Assembly (NCBI GenBank): GCA_944385595.1
Contig: CALWXY010000038.1
Location: forward strand, 1 to 8,124
Direction of reading: 5' to 3'
DNA from: an uncultured Oscillospiraceae bacterium
GTDB taxonomy: Bacteria; Bacillota; Clostridia; Oscillospirales; Oscillospiraceae
DNA length: 8,124 nt
Part shown: piece by piece, positions 1-5,958 of the stretch
Numbering within the stretch: the first letter of the stretch is position 1
Layout of the letters: every line of letters begins with the position of its first letter
Position numbers and translations under genes: made by a program
Notes under the pieces: model-generated
Told to the model about the DNA's origin: nothing
The model's database searches: none
What the model saw: only the letters and a program-made list of their open reading frames with translations

Positions 1-1
1 G

Positions 2-823
2 CCCTACGCCAGCTACCCGCTGTTTCAAAACGAGGACTACAGCTTTTCAAGCTGCGCCACAAGCCGCGCGTTTTTCCTCGATATGAACTTCAAAAGCCCG
101 GTGACGAGCGACCCGGCTGTCCGCCGCGCCATAGCCATGGGCGTGGACAAGGAGAGATTCGTGAGCGAGCTGCTGGATGGCAACGGCTATGTGGCCGATG
201 GCGTTTACCCCGACAGCTTCAGCTTCGGCGGCGGCGCGGTGAGCGCCGGAGACTACGACCCTGAGGGGGCGAAGGCCGTGCTCGAGGCCGCCGGCTGGGT
301 CGACAGCGACGGCGACGGCATACGCGAAAAAGACGGACAGAAGCTCACCATCCGCTGGCTGACATATCCGAGCCGTCAGGAGCTGCCGCTGCTGGCCGAA
401 TCCGCGCAGGCGACGCTCAAGGACATAGGTATAGAGGTCGTTATAAATTGCACCGCCGACGTGCACAGCTACCGCACGGATCCGTCGGCCTGGGACATCT
501 ACGCCAGCGCCATGGTCACGGCGCCGACGGGCGACCCGGAGTATTTCTTTGCGACCCACTGCCTCGACGGCTCACCCGCCAACAACGGCGGCTACCACAG
601 CGACGAGCTTGAGGCTCTGGCTGCCGAGCTCGCCGCCGAATTCGACCCGGAGCGCCGGGCCGAGCTGGCAGTGGAAATGCAGCAGACCATACTCGACGAC
701 GACGCCTTCGTGTTCTGCTCCCACCTGCAGATGACGATGATTTCAAAATCCAGCGTCACGGGCCTCACCGCCCACCCCTGCGACTTCTATGAGATAAGCG
801 CCGAGCTGGCTCCGGCGGCGTGA
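2..823 (+). CDS. ABC transporter solute-binding protein, family 5 (nickel/peptide type), C-terminal part
   Basis: This is the 3' part of a gene that begins before the window; the frame is open from base 2 and ends at TGA 821-823, giving 273 visible residues. The visible part matches the C-terminal lobe of SBP_bac_5 proteins (DppA, OppA, NikA). It shows the family's run of a hydrophobic strand, then FKSPVTSDPAVRRAIAMGVD (the usual 'VRqAi..aiDr' helix), then YDPEGAKAVLEAAGW, then IREKDGQKLTI. Such lipoproteins or secreted proteins capture peptides, nickel or metal chelates outside the membrane and deliver them to an ABC permease. The IREKDGQ segment and the short ATPases downstream fit NikA-like proteins about as well as dipeptide binders, so the ligand is uncertain. 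It lies 7 nt before the first ATPase gene, so the two are very probably co-transcribed. The permease genes must lie upstream of the window if the operon is complete. The signal peptide cannot be seen. Confidence 0.9.
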   Translation, partial: PYASYPLFQNEDYSFSSCATSRAFFLDMNFKSPVTSDPAVRRAIAMGVDKERFVSELLDGNGYVADGVYPDSFSFGGGAVSAGDYDPEGAKAVLEAAGWVDSDGDGIREKDGQKLTIRWLTYPSRQELPLLAESAQATLKDIGIEVVINCTADVHSYRTDPSAWDIYASAMVTAPTGDPEYFFATHCLDGSPANNGGYHSDELEALAAELAAEFDPERRAELAVEMQQTILDDDAFVFCSHLQMTMISKSSVTGLTAHPCDFYEISAELAPAA

Positions 824-830
824 GGCGCAT

Positions 831-1613
831 ATGGAAGAGCTTTTGAGATACGTCTCCGTCGAGGTGAGCTTTGACGGCGCTGCGGTGACGCACGACGTGA
901 GCTTTACTCTGCACCCCGGCGAGATACTGGGCATAGTCGGCGAATCGGGCAGCGGCAAAAGCTCGCTGCTCAGGGCGGCCATGGGTCTGCTGGGCGACGG
1001 AGGGCTTGTCACGCGCGGAGATATCTACTTCGGCGGGCTGGATTTGCCGGATCTTGCCGAGAGCGAGCTGCGGAAGATTCGCGGCGCTCAGATAGGCATG
1101 GTGTTCCAGGACGCCGCGGCCTCGCTGTGCCCAATCAGAACCATAGGCGACCAGATTTACGAGAGCATGGCGGCGCACGGCAAAATTTCCCGCGCCGGGG
1201 CCGAGCAAAAGGCGCTGGTGCTGTTCGACAAGCTCGGATTTGAGGACGCACGGCGCGTGTGGAGCAGCTATCCGTTTGAGCTGTCCGGCGGCATGAACCA
1301 GCGCGTGGCCATCGCAATGGCGGCGCTGATGGAGCCGCGCGTGCTGCTCGCGGATGAGCCCACCAGCGCGCTGGACGTCTCGGTGCAGAGACAGGTGCTG
1401 CGCGAGCTTGAGGCGCTGCGCGCGGCCACAGGGGCGGCGATAGTGCTGGTCACGCACGACATAGGCGTCGTCTCCGCCGTCGCGGACACGGTGCTCGTGC
1501 TGCGGGACGGGCGCGTAGAGGAATACGGCAGCGCCGAATCCGTGCTCCGCCGTCCCACGAGCGAATACACAAGGCGGCTGCTGGATGCGGCGCCGAGACT
1601 GCGGAGGTCGTGA
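831..1613 (+). CDS. ABC transporter ATP-binding protein, NikD/DppD-like
   Basis: A 260-residue nucleotide-binding subunit of a nickel/peptide-type importer; it hydrolyses ATP at the cytoplasmic face to drive uptake. All core motifs are canonical: Walker A GESGSGKS at about 37-44, Q-loop Gln93 in MVFQD, signature LSGGMNQR at 151-158, Walker B VLLADEP at 171-177 followed by the D-loop SALD, and the switch His209 in VTHD. The C-terminus (PTSEYTRRLLDAAP) is the usual end of PepT/NikT-family ATPases. It lacks the long oligopeptide-transporter extension of OppD/DppD (about 320-330 residues), so its length is closer to NikD. ATG 831 is preceded by GAGG at 822-825, which overlaps the stop of the binding-protein gene. 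The stop TGA 1611-1613 overlaps the start of the next ATPase gene by one base, implying translational coupling. The two ATPases should form a heterodimer. Confidence 0.93.
   Translation: MEELLRYVSVEVSFDGAAVTHDVSFTLHPGEILGIVGESGSGKSSLLRAAMGLLGDGGLVTRGDIYFGGLDLPDLAESELRKIRGAQIGMVFQDAAASLCPIRTIGDQIYESMAAHGKISRAGAEQKALVLFDKLGFEDARRVWSSYPFELSGGMNQRVAIAMAALMEPRVLLADEPTSALDVSVQRQVLRELEALRAATGAAIVLVTHDIGVVSAVADTVLVLRDGRVEEYGSAESVLRRPTSEYTRRLLDAAPRLRRS
1603..1607 (+). promoter_or_regulatory. Ribosome binding site of the second ATPase gene
   Basis: GGAGG lies inside the end of the first ATPase gene. It is 5 nt before ATG 1613 but only 2 nt before the in-frame GTG 1610. The spacing favours ATG 1613 as the start, giving a TGATG stop/start overlap. 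Confidence 0.65.
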
Positions 1614-2281
1614 TGTCAGCTCTGCTTGAGGTCAGAAATCTGATCAGAACATTTTCCGAAAAAAGCGGCGAAGCCCTCGCCGCCGTGAACGGCGTGAGCT
1701 TCACCCTCAGCCGCGGTGAGACGCTCGGCATAGTCGGCGAATCCGGCTGCGGCAACAGCACGCTCGCGAGGCTGATTTGCCGCCTCTTAGAGCCGAGCTC
1801 CGGCTCCGTGTATCTGGATGGCCGCGACATGGCAGAGCTGCGCCCGGCGTGTATGCGCCTGCAGATGGTTTTCCAGTCGCCCGCGGGCTCGTTTGACCCG
1901 CGCAGGACGGTGGGCAGCGCCGTTCATGAGGCCCTCGCAAACCGCGGCGTGCCAAAATCCGGGCGCGCGGGCAAAACGGCGGCGCTTTTCGAGCGCTGCG
2001 GGCTGGACGCGGAGCTTGCTGCGCGCTATCCGCACGAGCTGAGCGGCGGGCAGTGCCAGCGCGCCGCCATAGCGCGCGCTCTGGCGGCGGAGCCGGACAT
2101 TCTCATCTGCGACGAGGCCACCAGCGCCCTGGACGTCACGGTGCAGAAGCAGATAATCGAGTTGCTGTCGGCGCTGAAAGCCGAGCGAAATCTCTCGGTA
2201 ATTTTTATTTGCCACAACCTCGCCCTGGTGCAGTCGTTCTGCGACAGAGTGCTTGTCATGCACGGCGGGGAAATCGTGTAG
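1613..2281 (+). CDS. ABC transporter ATP-binding protein, NikE/DppF-like, degenerate and prematurely stopped
   Basis: The second ATPase of the importer, 222 residues from ATG 1613 to the first in-frame TAG (224 if GTG 1610 is used). Family membership is clear from GIVGESGCG..STLARL, Q-loop Gln88 (MVFQSP), signature LSGGQCQR at 143-150, Walker B ILICDEATSALD at 163-174 and switch His201 (FICHNLALV). Two things are wrong. Residue 48, the Walker A lysine that holds the ATP phosphates, is Asn (AAC at 1754-1756). The frame also stops at TAG 2279-2281, just after VMHGGEIV, although recognisable family sequence continues in frame to TAA 2354-2356 with a second TAG on the way. The catalytic Glu168 is kept, so this is not the common degenerate-site pattern in which the glutamate is lost. 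I infer a recent pseudogene or impaired subunit; sequencing error or amber readthrough are alternatives. The homologous intact product would be about 247 residues, close to NikE. Confidence 0.85.
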   Translation: MSALLEVRNLIRTFSEKSGEALAAVNGVSFTLSRGETLGIVGESGCGNSTLARLICRLLEPSSGSVYLDGRDMAELRPACMRLQMVFQSPAGSFDPRRTVGSAVHEALANRGVPKSGRAGKTAALFERCGLDAELAARYPHELSGGQCQRAAIARALAAEPDILICDEATSALDVTVQKQIIELLSALKAERNLSVIFICHNLALVQSFCDRVLVMHGGEIV

Positions 2282-2356
2282 GAGGGCAGTCCCGACGAGG
2301 TGATACTCGCGCCGAAATCGCCGTATACGTAGCGTCTTGTGCGCGACGCGCTGTAA
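2282..2356 (+). pseudogene. Cut-off C-terminal coding remnant of the second ATPase
   Basis: In the same frame after TAG 2279-2281 the DNA reads EGSPDEVILAPKSPYT, then TAG 2330-2332, then RLVRDAL and TAA 2354-2356. This is the normal C-terminal sequence of the family (compare EEG.P.EV...P.HPYTRRL). The first TAG stands where Glu (GAG) is usual, and the second stands where Arg, Gln or Lys is usual. TAA is followed one base later by the A-tract of the terminator, which supports TAA as the original stop. This stretch is therefore former coding sequence, not a spacer. Confidence 0.75.
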
Positions 2357-2357
2357 T

Positions 2358-2399
2358 AAAAAAGCCTGTCTCCCGCGATAGCGGGAGACAGGCTTTTTT
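2358..2399. terminator. Bidirectional intrinsic terminator between the ABC operon and pfp
   Basis: A perfect 13-bp stem (GCCTGTCTCCCGC 2364-2376 with GCGGGAGACAGGC 2381-2393) closes a GATA loop. It is flanked by six A on the left and six T on the right, so it gives a U-tract on either strand. It ends the ABC operon (plus) and pfp (minus, stop at 2411), which converge here. Confidence 0.95.
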
Positions 2400-2410
2400 G
2401 ACTGCCGGGA

Positions 2411-3661
2411 TTACTCGGCGAGAATCTTTTTGAGCTTGGCGTAGCGGGGGAGGGAGTGCTCGTAGAAGCGGAGGGGCCAGCCCTGGATGAGCGGCTCGAC
2501 GTAGTTGATGAAGTCGTCGGTGACGTTGTTGTGCTTGGGGGCAATCCACTCGACGGGAACCTTCTTCTCGTAGTTGGCTACGTCGGAGAGGGAGACAAGC
2601 TTGGTCTCGCAGCGGTACTCGCCGCCGACATAGAGGCGCTCGAAGGCGACCATCTTGCCGTTCTCGCCGTTCACGGCGCTCTCGACGGCGACCTTGCCGG
2701 CCATGATGGCCTCGTCGACATCGGTCTTGGAGGCGAGGTGGGCGGCGCAGCGCTGGAGCAGGCTGAGCTCGATGCCGCGAACCTTGGCGCCGGTGAGGTG
2801 CTTCAGCTCGGTGGCGAGACGGGTGGCGAGGCCGCCCATCTGGCGGTGGCCGAAGTTGTCCTTGTCGTCGGTGGTGTCGGTGAAGATGCTGGCGATGAGG
2901 TTGCCGTCGGCATCGCGGATGCCCTCGGAGACGGCGACGAGCACCTTGCCCTGCTTCTCGTAGAGCTTGACGACATCGGCGTAGATTTTTTCAAGCGTGA
3001 GCGGAGTCTCGGGGAGATAGATAAGGTCGGGGCCCGCGCCGTACTTGGTGGCGAGGGCGGCGCTGCCGGTGAGCCAGCCCGCATTGCGGCCCATGACCTC
3101 GATGATGGTGATCATGCCGCGGTCGTAGACTCTGGCGTCCTTGCTGACCTCCATGCAGGTGGTGGCGATGTACTTGGCGGCGGAGCCGAAGCCGGGGCAG
3201 TGGTCGGTGCCGTAGAGGTCGTTGTCTATGGTCTTGGGAATGCCCATGACGCGGCACTCGTAGCCGACCTTCTGCATGTAGCGATTGATTTTATCACAGG
3301 TGTCCATGGAGTCGTTGCCGCCGTTGTAGAAGAAGTAGCGGACGTCGTACTTCTTAAAAATCTCAAGGATGCGCTTGTAATCGGTGTCATCCTCGTTGAA
3401 GTCGGCGATTTTGTAGCGGCAGGAGCCGAGCTCGGAAGAGGGGGTATTGATGAGAAGGGTGAGCTCGTACTCATCCTCGCGGTTGAGATCGTAGAGCTTG
3501 TCGTTCAGGACGCCGACAATGCCGTTGGCAGCGCCGAGGACGCGGGTTATATAGGGAGAATCGAGCGCGCTTTTGATAGCGCCATAGGCACTGGCGTTGA
3601 TAACGGCGGTGGGGCCACCGGATTGTCCAATGATGCAGGCTCCTTTGAGCTGGTTTTGCAT
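2411..3661 (-). CDS. pfp: 6-phosphofructokinase, pyrophosphate-dependent type
   Basis: A 416-residue cytoplasmic enzyme that phosphorylates fructose 6-phosphate to fructose 1,6-bisphosphate. Fold and family are clear from GQSGGPTAVINAS at 12-24, YNGGNDSMDT at 112-121, IPKTIDNDLYGTDHCPGFGS at 141-160, MGRNAGW at 190-196 and ELSLLQR at 298-304. The PPi assignment rests on two known discriminating positions. Asp117 in GGND occupies the place of the glycine typical of ATP enzymes, and Lys143 in PKTIDND replaces the glycine of PGTIDND. The reaction would be reversible and energy-saving, as is common in anaerobes. The first Asp of the usual GGDD is Asn116 here. The start is set at ATG 3659-3661 because GGAGGT lies 6 nt upstream and family members begin near this point. 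An in-frame ATG at 3745 would add a hydrophobic tail across the promoter and is unlikely. The gene is transcribed divergently from the aldolase gene that catalyses the next glycolytic step. Confidence 0.93.
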   Translation of the reverse strand: MQNQLKGACIIGQSGGPTAVINASAYGAIKSALDSPYITRVLGAANGIVGVLNDKLYDLNREDEYELTLLINTPSSELGSCRYKIADFNEDDTDYKRILEIFKKYDVRYFFYNGGNDSMDTCDKINRYMQKVGYECRVMGIPKTIDNDLYGTDHCPGFGSAAKYIATTCMEVSKDARVYDRGMITIIEVMGRNAGWLTGSAALATKYGAGPDLIYLPETPLTLEKIYADVVKLYEKQGKVLVAVSEGIRDADGNLIASIFTDTTDDKDNFGHRQMGGLATRLATELKHLTGAKVRGIELSLLQRCAAHLASKTDVDEAIMAGKVAVESAVNGENGKMVAFERLYVGGEYRCETKLVSLSDVANYEKKVPVEWIAPKHNNVTDDFINYVEPLIQGWPLRFYEHSLPRYAKLKKILAE

Positions 3662-3667
3662 AACGAT

Positions 3668-3673
3668 ACCTCC
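3668..3673 (-). promoter_or_regulatory. Ribosome binding site of pfp
   Basis: GGAGGT on the minus strand lies 6 nt before ATG 3661. It decides the start against the in-frame ATG at 3745, which has no comparable site. Confidence 0.85.
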
Positions 3674-3679
3674 AGTTAT

Positions 3680-3700
3680 TGTTATACATAGATAATAACA
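3680..3700. promoter_or_regulatory. Operator-like dyad over the pfp promoter
   Basis: The inverted repeat TGTTAT (3680-3685), 9 nt, ATAACA (3695-3700) spans the proposed -10 and start point of pfp. Its placement suits a repressor site, but AT-rich DNA gives six-base dyads by chance, so the call is tentative. No regulator family is recognised. Confidence 0.25.
3692..3700 (-). promoter_or_regulatory. Candidate extended -10 promoter of pfp
   Basis: The minus strand reads TGT then TATTAT (3697-3692), an extended -10 with five of six consensus bases. The upstream hexamer at 17-bp spacing (TTTATT) is a weak -35. Transcription would start near 3685, giving a leader of about 24 nt that contains the GGAGGT site. 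A TTGTCA at 3714-3709 is too close to pair with this -10. Confidence 0.5.
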
Positions 3701-3752
3701 TATTGCCGTGACAAAATAAATACATAATTTCATTTTATTTTCCATCTGCTTA

Positions 3753-3761
3753 TGCTATAAT
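3753..3761 (+). promoter_or_regulatory. Extended -10 promoter of the aldolase gene
   Basis: TGC followed by a perfect TATAAT (3756-3761) forms an extended -10 element. No good -35 is seen at 16-18 bp, which extended -10 promoters tolerate. The start point would be near 3768, leaving a leader of about 65 nt. That leader contains two GCAAAT copies (3777-3782, 3805-3810) and a small possible hairpin (TTGCG 3792-3796 with CGCAA 3804-3808). The hairpin is too weak to call regulatory. Confidence 0.65.
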
Positions 3762-3820
3762 ATACTCAGCTCTGATGCAAATAACCTCGCATTGCGCCCG
3801 AGACGCAAATTTTGTTCGTA

Positions 3821-3826
3821 GGAGAT
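3821..3826 (+). promoter_or_regulatory. Ribosome binding site of the aldolase gene
   Basis: GGAGAT lies 6 nt before ATG 3833. It supports that start over the in-frame ATG at 3812, which would place the site inside the coding region. Confidence 0.8.
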
Positions 3827-3832
3827 GGATTT

Positions 3833-4768
3833 ATGCCACTAGTCACATCAACCGAAATGTTCAGGAAAGCTTACGACGGCGGCTACGCCATAGGAGCGTT
3901 CAACGTCAACAACATGGAGATAGTCCAGGGCATTACCGAGGCCGCTGCCGAGGTGCGCGCCCCGCTCATCCTCCAGGTCTCCGCCGGAGCGAGAAAATAC
4001 GCCAAGCATGTCTACCTCATGAAGCTCGTCGAGGCCGCCATCGAGGACACCGGTCTGCCCATCTGCCTCCACCTCGACCACGGCGAGAGCTTTGAGATTT
4101 GCAAGTCCTGCATAGACGGCGGCTTCACCTCCGTCATGATCGACGGCTCCAAGCACAGCTTCGCCGACAATATCGAGCTCACCCGCAAGGTCGTCGACTA
4201 CGCGCACGAGCGCGGCGTCGTCGTCGAGGGCGAGCTTGGCCGCCTCGCCGGCATTGAGGACGACGTCAACGTCTCCGACGAGGACTCCTCCTACACCAGA
4301 CCCGAGGACGTTCAGGAGTTTGTCGAGAAGACCGGGGTCGACTCTCTGGCCATCGCCATCGGCACCAGCCACGGCGCTTTCAAGTACAAGCCCGGCCAGA
4401 AGCCGCAGCTGCGCTTCGACATACTCGAGGAGGTTGAAAAGCGCCTGCCCAACTTCCCGATAGTCCTGCACGGAGCTTCCTCCGTCATCCCCAAGTACGT
4501 CGAAATTATCGACAACAACGGCGGCAACCTCGCCGACGCCATCGGCATCCCTGAGGACATGCTCCGCCAGGCCGCCAAGATGGCCGTCTGCAAAATCAAC
4601 ATCGACACCGACCTGCGCCTCGCCATGACCGCCGGTGTCCGCGAGCATCTCACCGCTCACCCCGAGCACTTCGACCCGCGCCAGTACCTCGCCCCCGGCC
4701 GCGACTATATCCGCGAGCTGGTCAAGGCCAAGCTCATAAACGTCCTCGGCTGCGACGGCAAGGCCTGA
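3833..4768 (+). CDS. fba: Class II fructose-1,6-bisphosphate aldolase
   Basis: A 311-residue zinc-dependent cytoplasmic aldolase that splits fructose 1,6-bisphosphate into dihydroxyacetone phosphate and glyceraldehyde 3-phosphate. The N-terminus MPLVTSTEMFRKAYDGGYAI and GAFNVNNMEI are typical of bacterial class II enzymes of this length. LHLDHGES at 79-86 holds the catalytic Asp82 and zinc ligand His83. Other expected residues are Glu134 (EGELG), zinc ligand His180 (GTSHGAFK) and zinc ligand His213 (LHGASSV). NIDTD at 256-260 belongs to the substrate phosphate site, and FDPRQYL near 280 is the usual C-terminal motif. ATG 3833 is chosen for its ribosome binding site and because homologs start with MPLV; ATG 3812 would add only seven residues. 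It is monocistronic, bounded by its own promoter and a terminator 19 nt after the stop, and divergent from the phosphofructokinase gene that makes its substrate. Confidence 0.96.
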   Translation: MPLVTSTEMFRKAYDGGYAIGAFNVNNMEIVQGITEAAAEVRAPLILQVSAGARKYAKHVYLMKLVEAAIEDTGLPICLHLDHGESFEICKSCIDGGFTSVMIDGSKHSFADNIELTRKVVDYAHERGVVVEGELGRLAGIEDDVNVSDEDSSYTRPEDVQEFVEKTGVDSLAIAIGTSHGAFKYKPGQKPQLRFDILEEVEKRLPNFPIVLHGASSVIPKYVEIIDNNGGNLADAIGIPEDMLRQAAKMAVCKINIDTDLRLAMTAGVREHLTAHPEHFDPRQYLAPGRDYIRELVKAKLINVLGCDGKA

Positions 4769-4787
4769 TTAATCAAATCACAGCATG

Positions 4788-4820
4788 AAAAAACCGGGAG
4801 CTTCGGCTCCCGGTTTTCTT
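4788..4820. terminator. Bidirectional intrinsic terminator between fba and the DHHW gene
   Basis: CCGGGAGC (4794-4801) and GCTCCCGG (4806-4813) form an 8-bp GC-rich stem closed by a TTCG loop. Six A on the left and TTTTCTT on the right extend it, so it works for both strands. It ends fba (plus) and the acetylation operon (minus, stop at 4819). Confidence 0.93.
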
Positions 4821-5943
4821 ATTTTGCCAGCCTGTAGAGGTTCGTGTCTATAGAGAAGTTGTATGCGCTGTAGCACACCAGCACGGAGTCTATCTCGTGC
4901 TCCTCGATGTACTGGGAGAGGTTTGCGTTGTTATAGCGGAGGTCGATGATGTCGATTTCGGAGAAATGCTCGAGCAGGAAGGGGGTGAGGGAGTCCATAT
5001 AGGAGTCGCGCACTATGAGCAGAGAGGGGAGACCCTCGTTGCCGGTGTCAATCTCAATCAGCGGGGTTATGCCGCCGAAGAACATGGAGTACTTGTCCTT
5101 TTTATCGAGATACGACTCGTCGTACAGCACGCCCTCGAGCGGCTCGCCCTGGGGGTAGTTCGTGATGCTGAGGCCGTCGTAGGGGTTCACGAAGGTCTGG
5201 ATGCTGTCGGGCGTGACCCAGGTGAAGCCGGAGGTTGAGTAGACCGTGCCGAGGAAGGCGTCGCTCACGGTCTTGACGTCGTAATGGTCGAGGCCGTTTG
5301 CCTCCATGCCCATGGCCTGCATGAGCGCGGTGTAGCCGTAGTATGCGCCGAGACTCGTCCAGTGGTGGTCGGTGCGGTAGAAGATGTACTCGTCCGCGTG
5401 GGGGTTCAGAGCGCCGTACATGTCGACGGTCTCGGCGTCCGGCACGGCGGAGTAGACGAGGTCGATTAGCTCCTTCTGGCTGTCGCAGGGTGCGTTGGCG
5501 GGGAGCTTGTCGTTCCAGATTTCGGCGGCGCCGGGGATGATGGCGAAGTAGACGGGGATGTCGAGCTTTTCGGCGAGGGCGTTAACGTATCCGGCCTTCT
5601 GGAGGAGGGAGTCGTCGTCCGGGGCCTCGAAGCGCTCTATGAGCGTGTCGCCCTCGCAGTAGTAGACGCCGTTGTTCTCCTTTTTGCCGACGGCAAGCTC
5701 AGTCGCGGCCTTGACGGTTATCCACCCGTCGCGCATGACAAACTGGTCGTTTGCGTATTTCTCGAAATCGGTGGTGAAGCTGCCGAAGACGAAGTTTTCA
5801 AATGTGAATTTGGGGAACTGCTGCAGGGTTCTGTTCTCGACCTCCGACATCTCCTTGTCTGGGAGGACGAGGTTGAGTATGAACGCCGCGCCGATGAAGG
5901 CGGTGAATATGAACACCTGTATCCAACTGGAAATCTTTTTCAT
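4819..5943 (-). CDS. DHHW family protein, membrane-anchored AlgX/AlgJ-like SGNH hydrolase fold
   Basis: A 374-residue protein with a short basic start (MKK) and one hydrophobic segment at about 8-27, an N-terminal anchor that leaves the rest outside the membrane. Residues 35-40 (VENRTL) and NDQFVMRDGW at 65-74 are the conserved N-terminal blocks of the DHHW family. TDHHWT at 191-196 is the name-giving motif, and VRDSYMDS at 311-318 carries the conserved Ser314. By analogy with AlgX/AlgJ, Asp192, a following His and Ser314 are candidate catalytic residues. The protein would pass acetyl groups supplied by the neighbouring MBOAT protein to an extracytoplasmic polysaccharide; the acceptor is unknown. 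It follows the MBOAT gene by 15 nt with GGAGGT (5953-5948) 4 nt before ATG 5943, so the two form one operon. Its 3' end runs into the shared terminator. Confidence 0.88.
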   Translation of the reverse strand: MKKISSWIQVFIFTAFIGAAFILNLVLPDKEMSEVENRTLQQFPKFTFENFVFGSFTTDFEKYANDQFVMRDGWITVKAATELAVGKKENNGVYYCEGDTLIERFEAPDDDSLLQKAGYVNALAEKLDIPVYFAIIPGAAEIWNDKLPANAPCDSQKELIDLVYSAVPDAETVDMYGALNPHADEYIFYRTDHHWTSLGAYYGYTALMQAMGMEANGLDHYDVKTVSDAFLGTVYSTSGFTWVTPDSIQTFVNPYDGLSITNYPQGEPLEGVLYDESYLDKKDKYSMFFGGITPLIEIDTGNEGLPSLLIVRDSYMDSLTPFLLEHFSEIDIIDLRYNNANLSQYIEEHEIDSVLVCYSAYNFSIDTNLYRLAK

Positions 5944-5947
5944 AAAT

Positions 5948-5953
5948 ACCTCC
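5948..5953 (-). promoter_or_regulatory. Ribosome binding site of the DHHW gene
   Basis: GGAGGT on the minus strand, 4 nt before ATG 5943, sits in the 15-nt gap after the MBOAT stop codon. It shows the DHHW protein is started on its own even though the two genes share a reading frame. Confidence 0.85.
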
Positions 5954-5958
5954 GCGGA

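Noticed and set aside
765..1457. A 230-codon open frame on the minus strand, opposite the first ATPase gene
   Set aside because: It lies opposite a gene with complete ABC motifs and shows no domain of its own.
1610..1612. GTG as the start of the second ATPase gene
   Set aside because: It is only 2 nt from GGAGG. ATG 1613, in the same frame, has the better 5-nt spacing.
1610..2356. Genome-wide reassignment of TAG to an amino acid
   Set aside because: The MBOAT gene ends properly at TAG with a ribosome binding site right after it, and the other genes use TGA or TAA with no internal TAG. One gene with TAG codons is better explained by decay or error.
2456..3691. A 411-codon open frame on the plus strand, opposite pfp
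   Set aside because: Its translation is low-complexity, rich in Val, Gly, Ala, Asp and Glu, as expected opposite a GC-biased gene. It has no family motif and lies opposite a clear pfp.
3662..3745. N-terminal extension of pfp from ATG 3745, which resembles a signal peptide
   Set aside because: It runs through the AT-rich promoter region, lacks a ribosome binding site, and a cytoplasmic glycolytic enzyme needs no signal. GGAGGT points to ATG 3661.
3848..4669. A 273-codon open frame on the minus strand, opposite fba
   Set aside because: It is a shadow of the aldolase gene, with repetitive Val/Gly/Asp/Ala composition and no motif.
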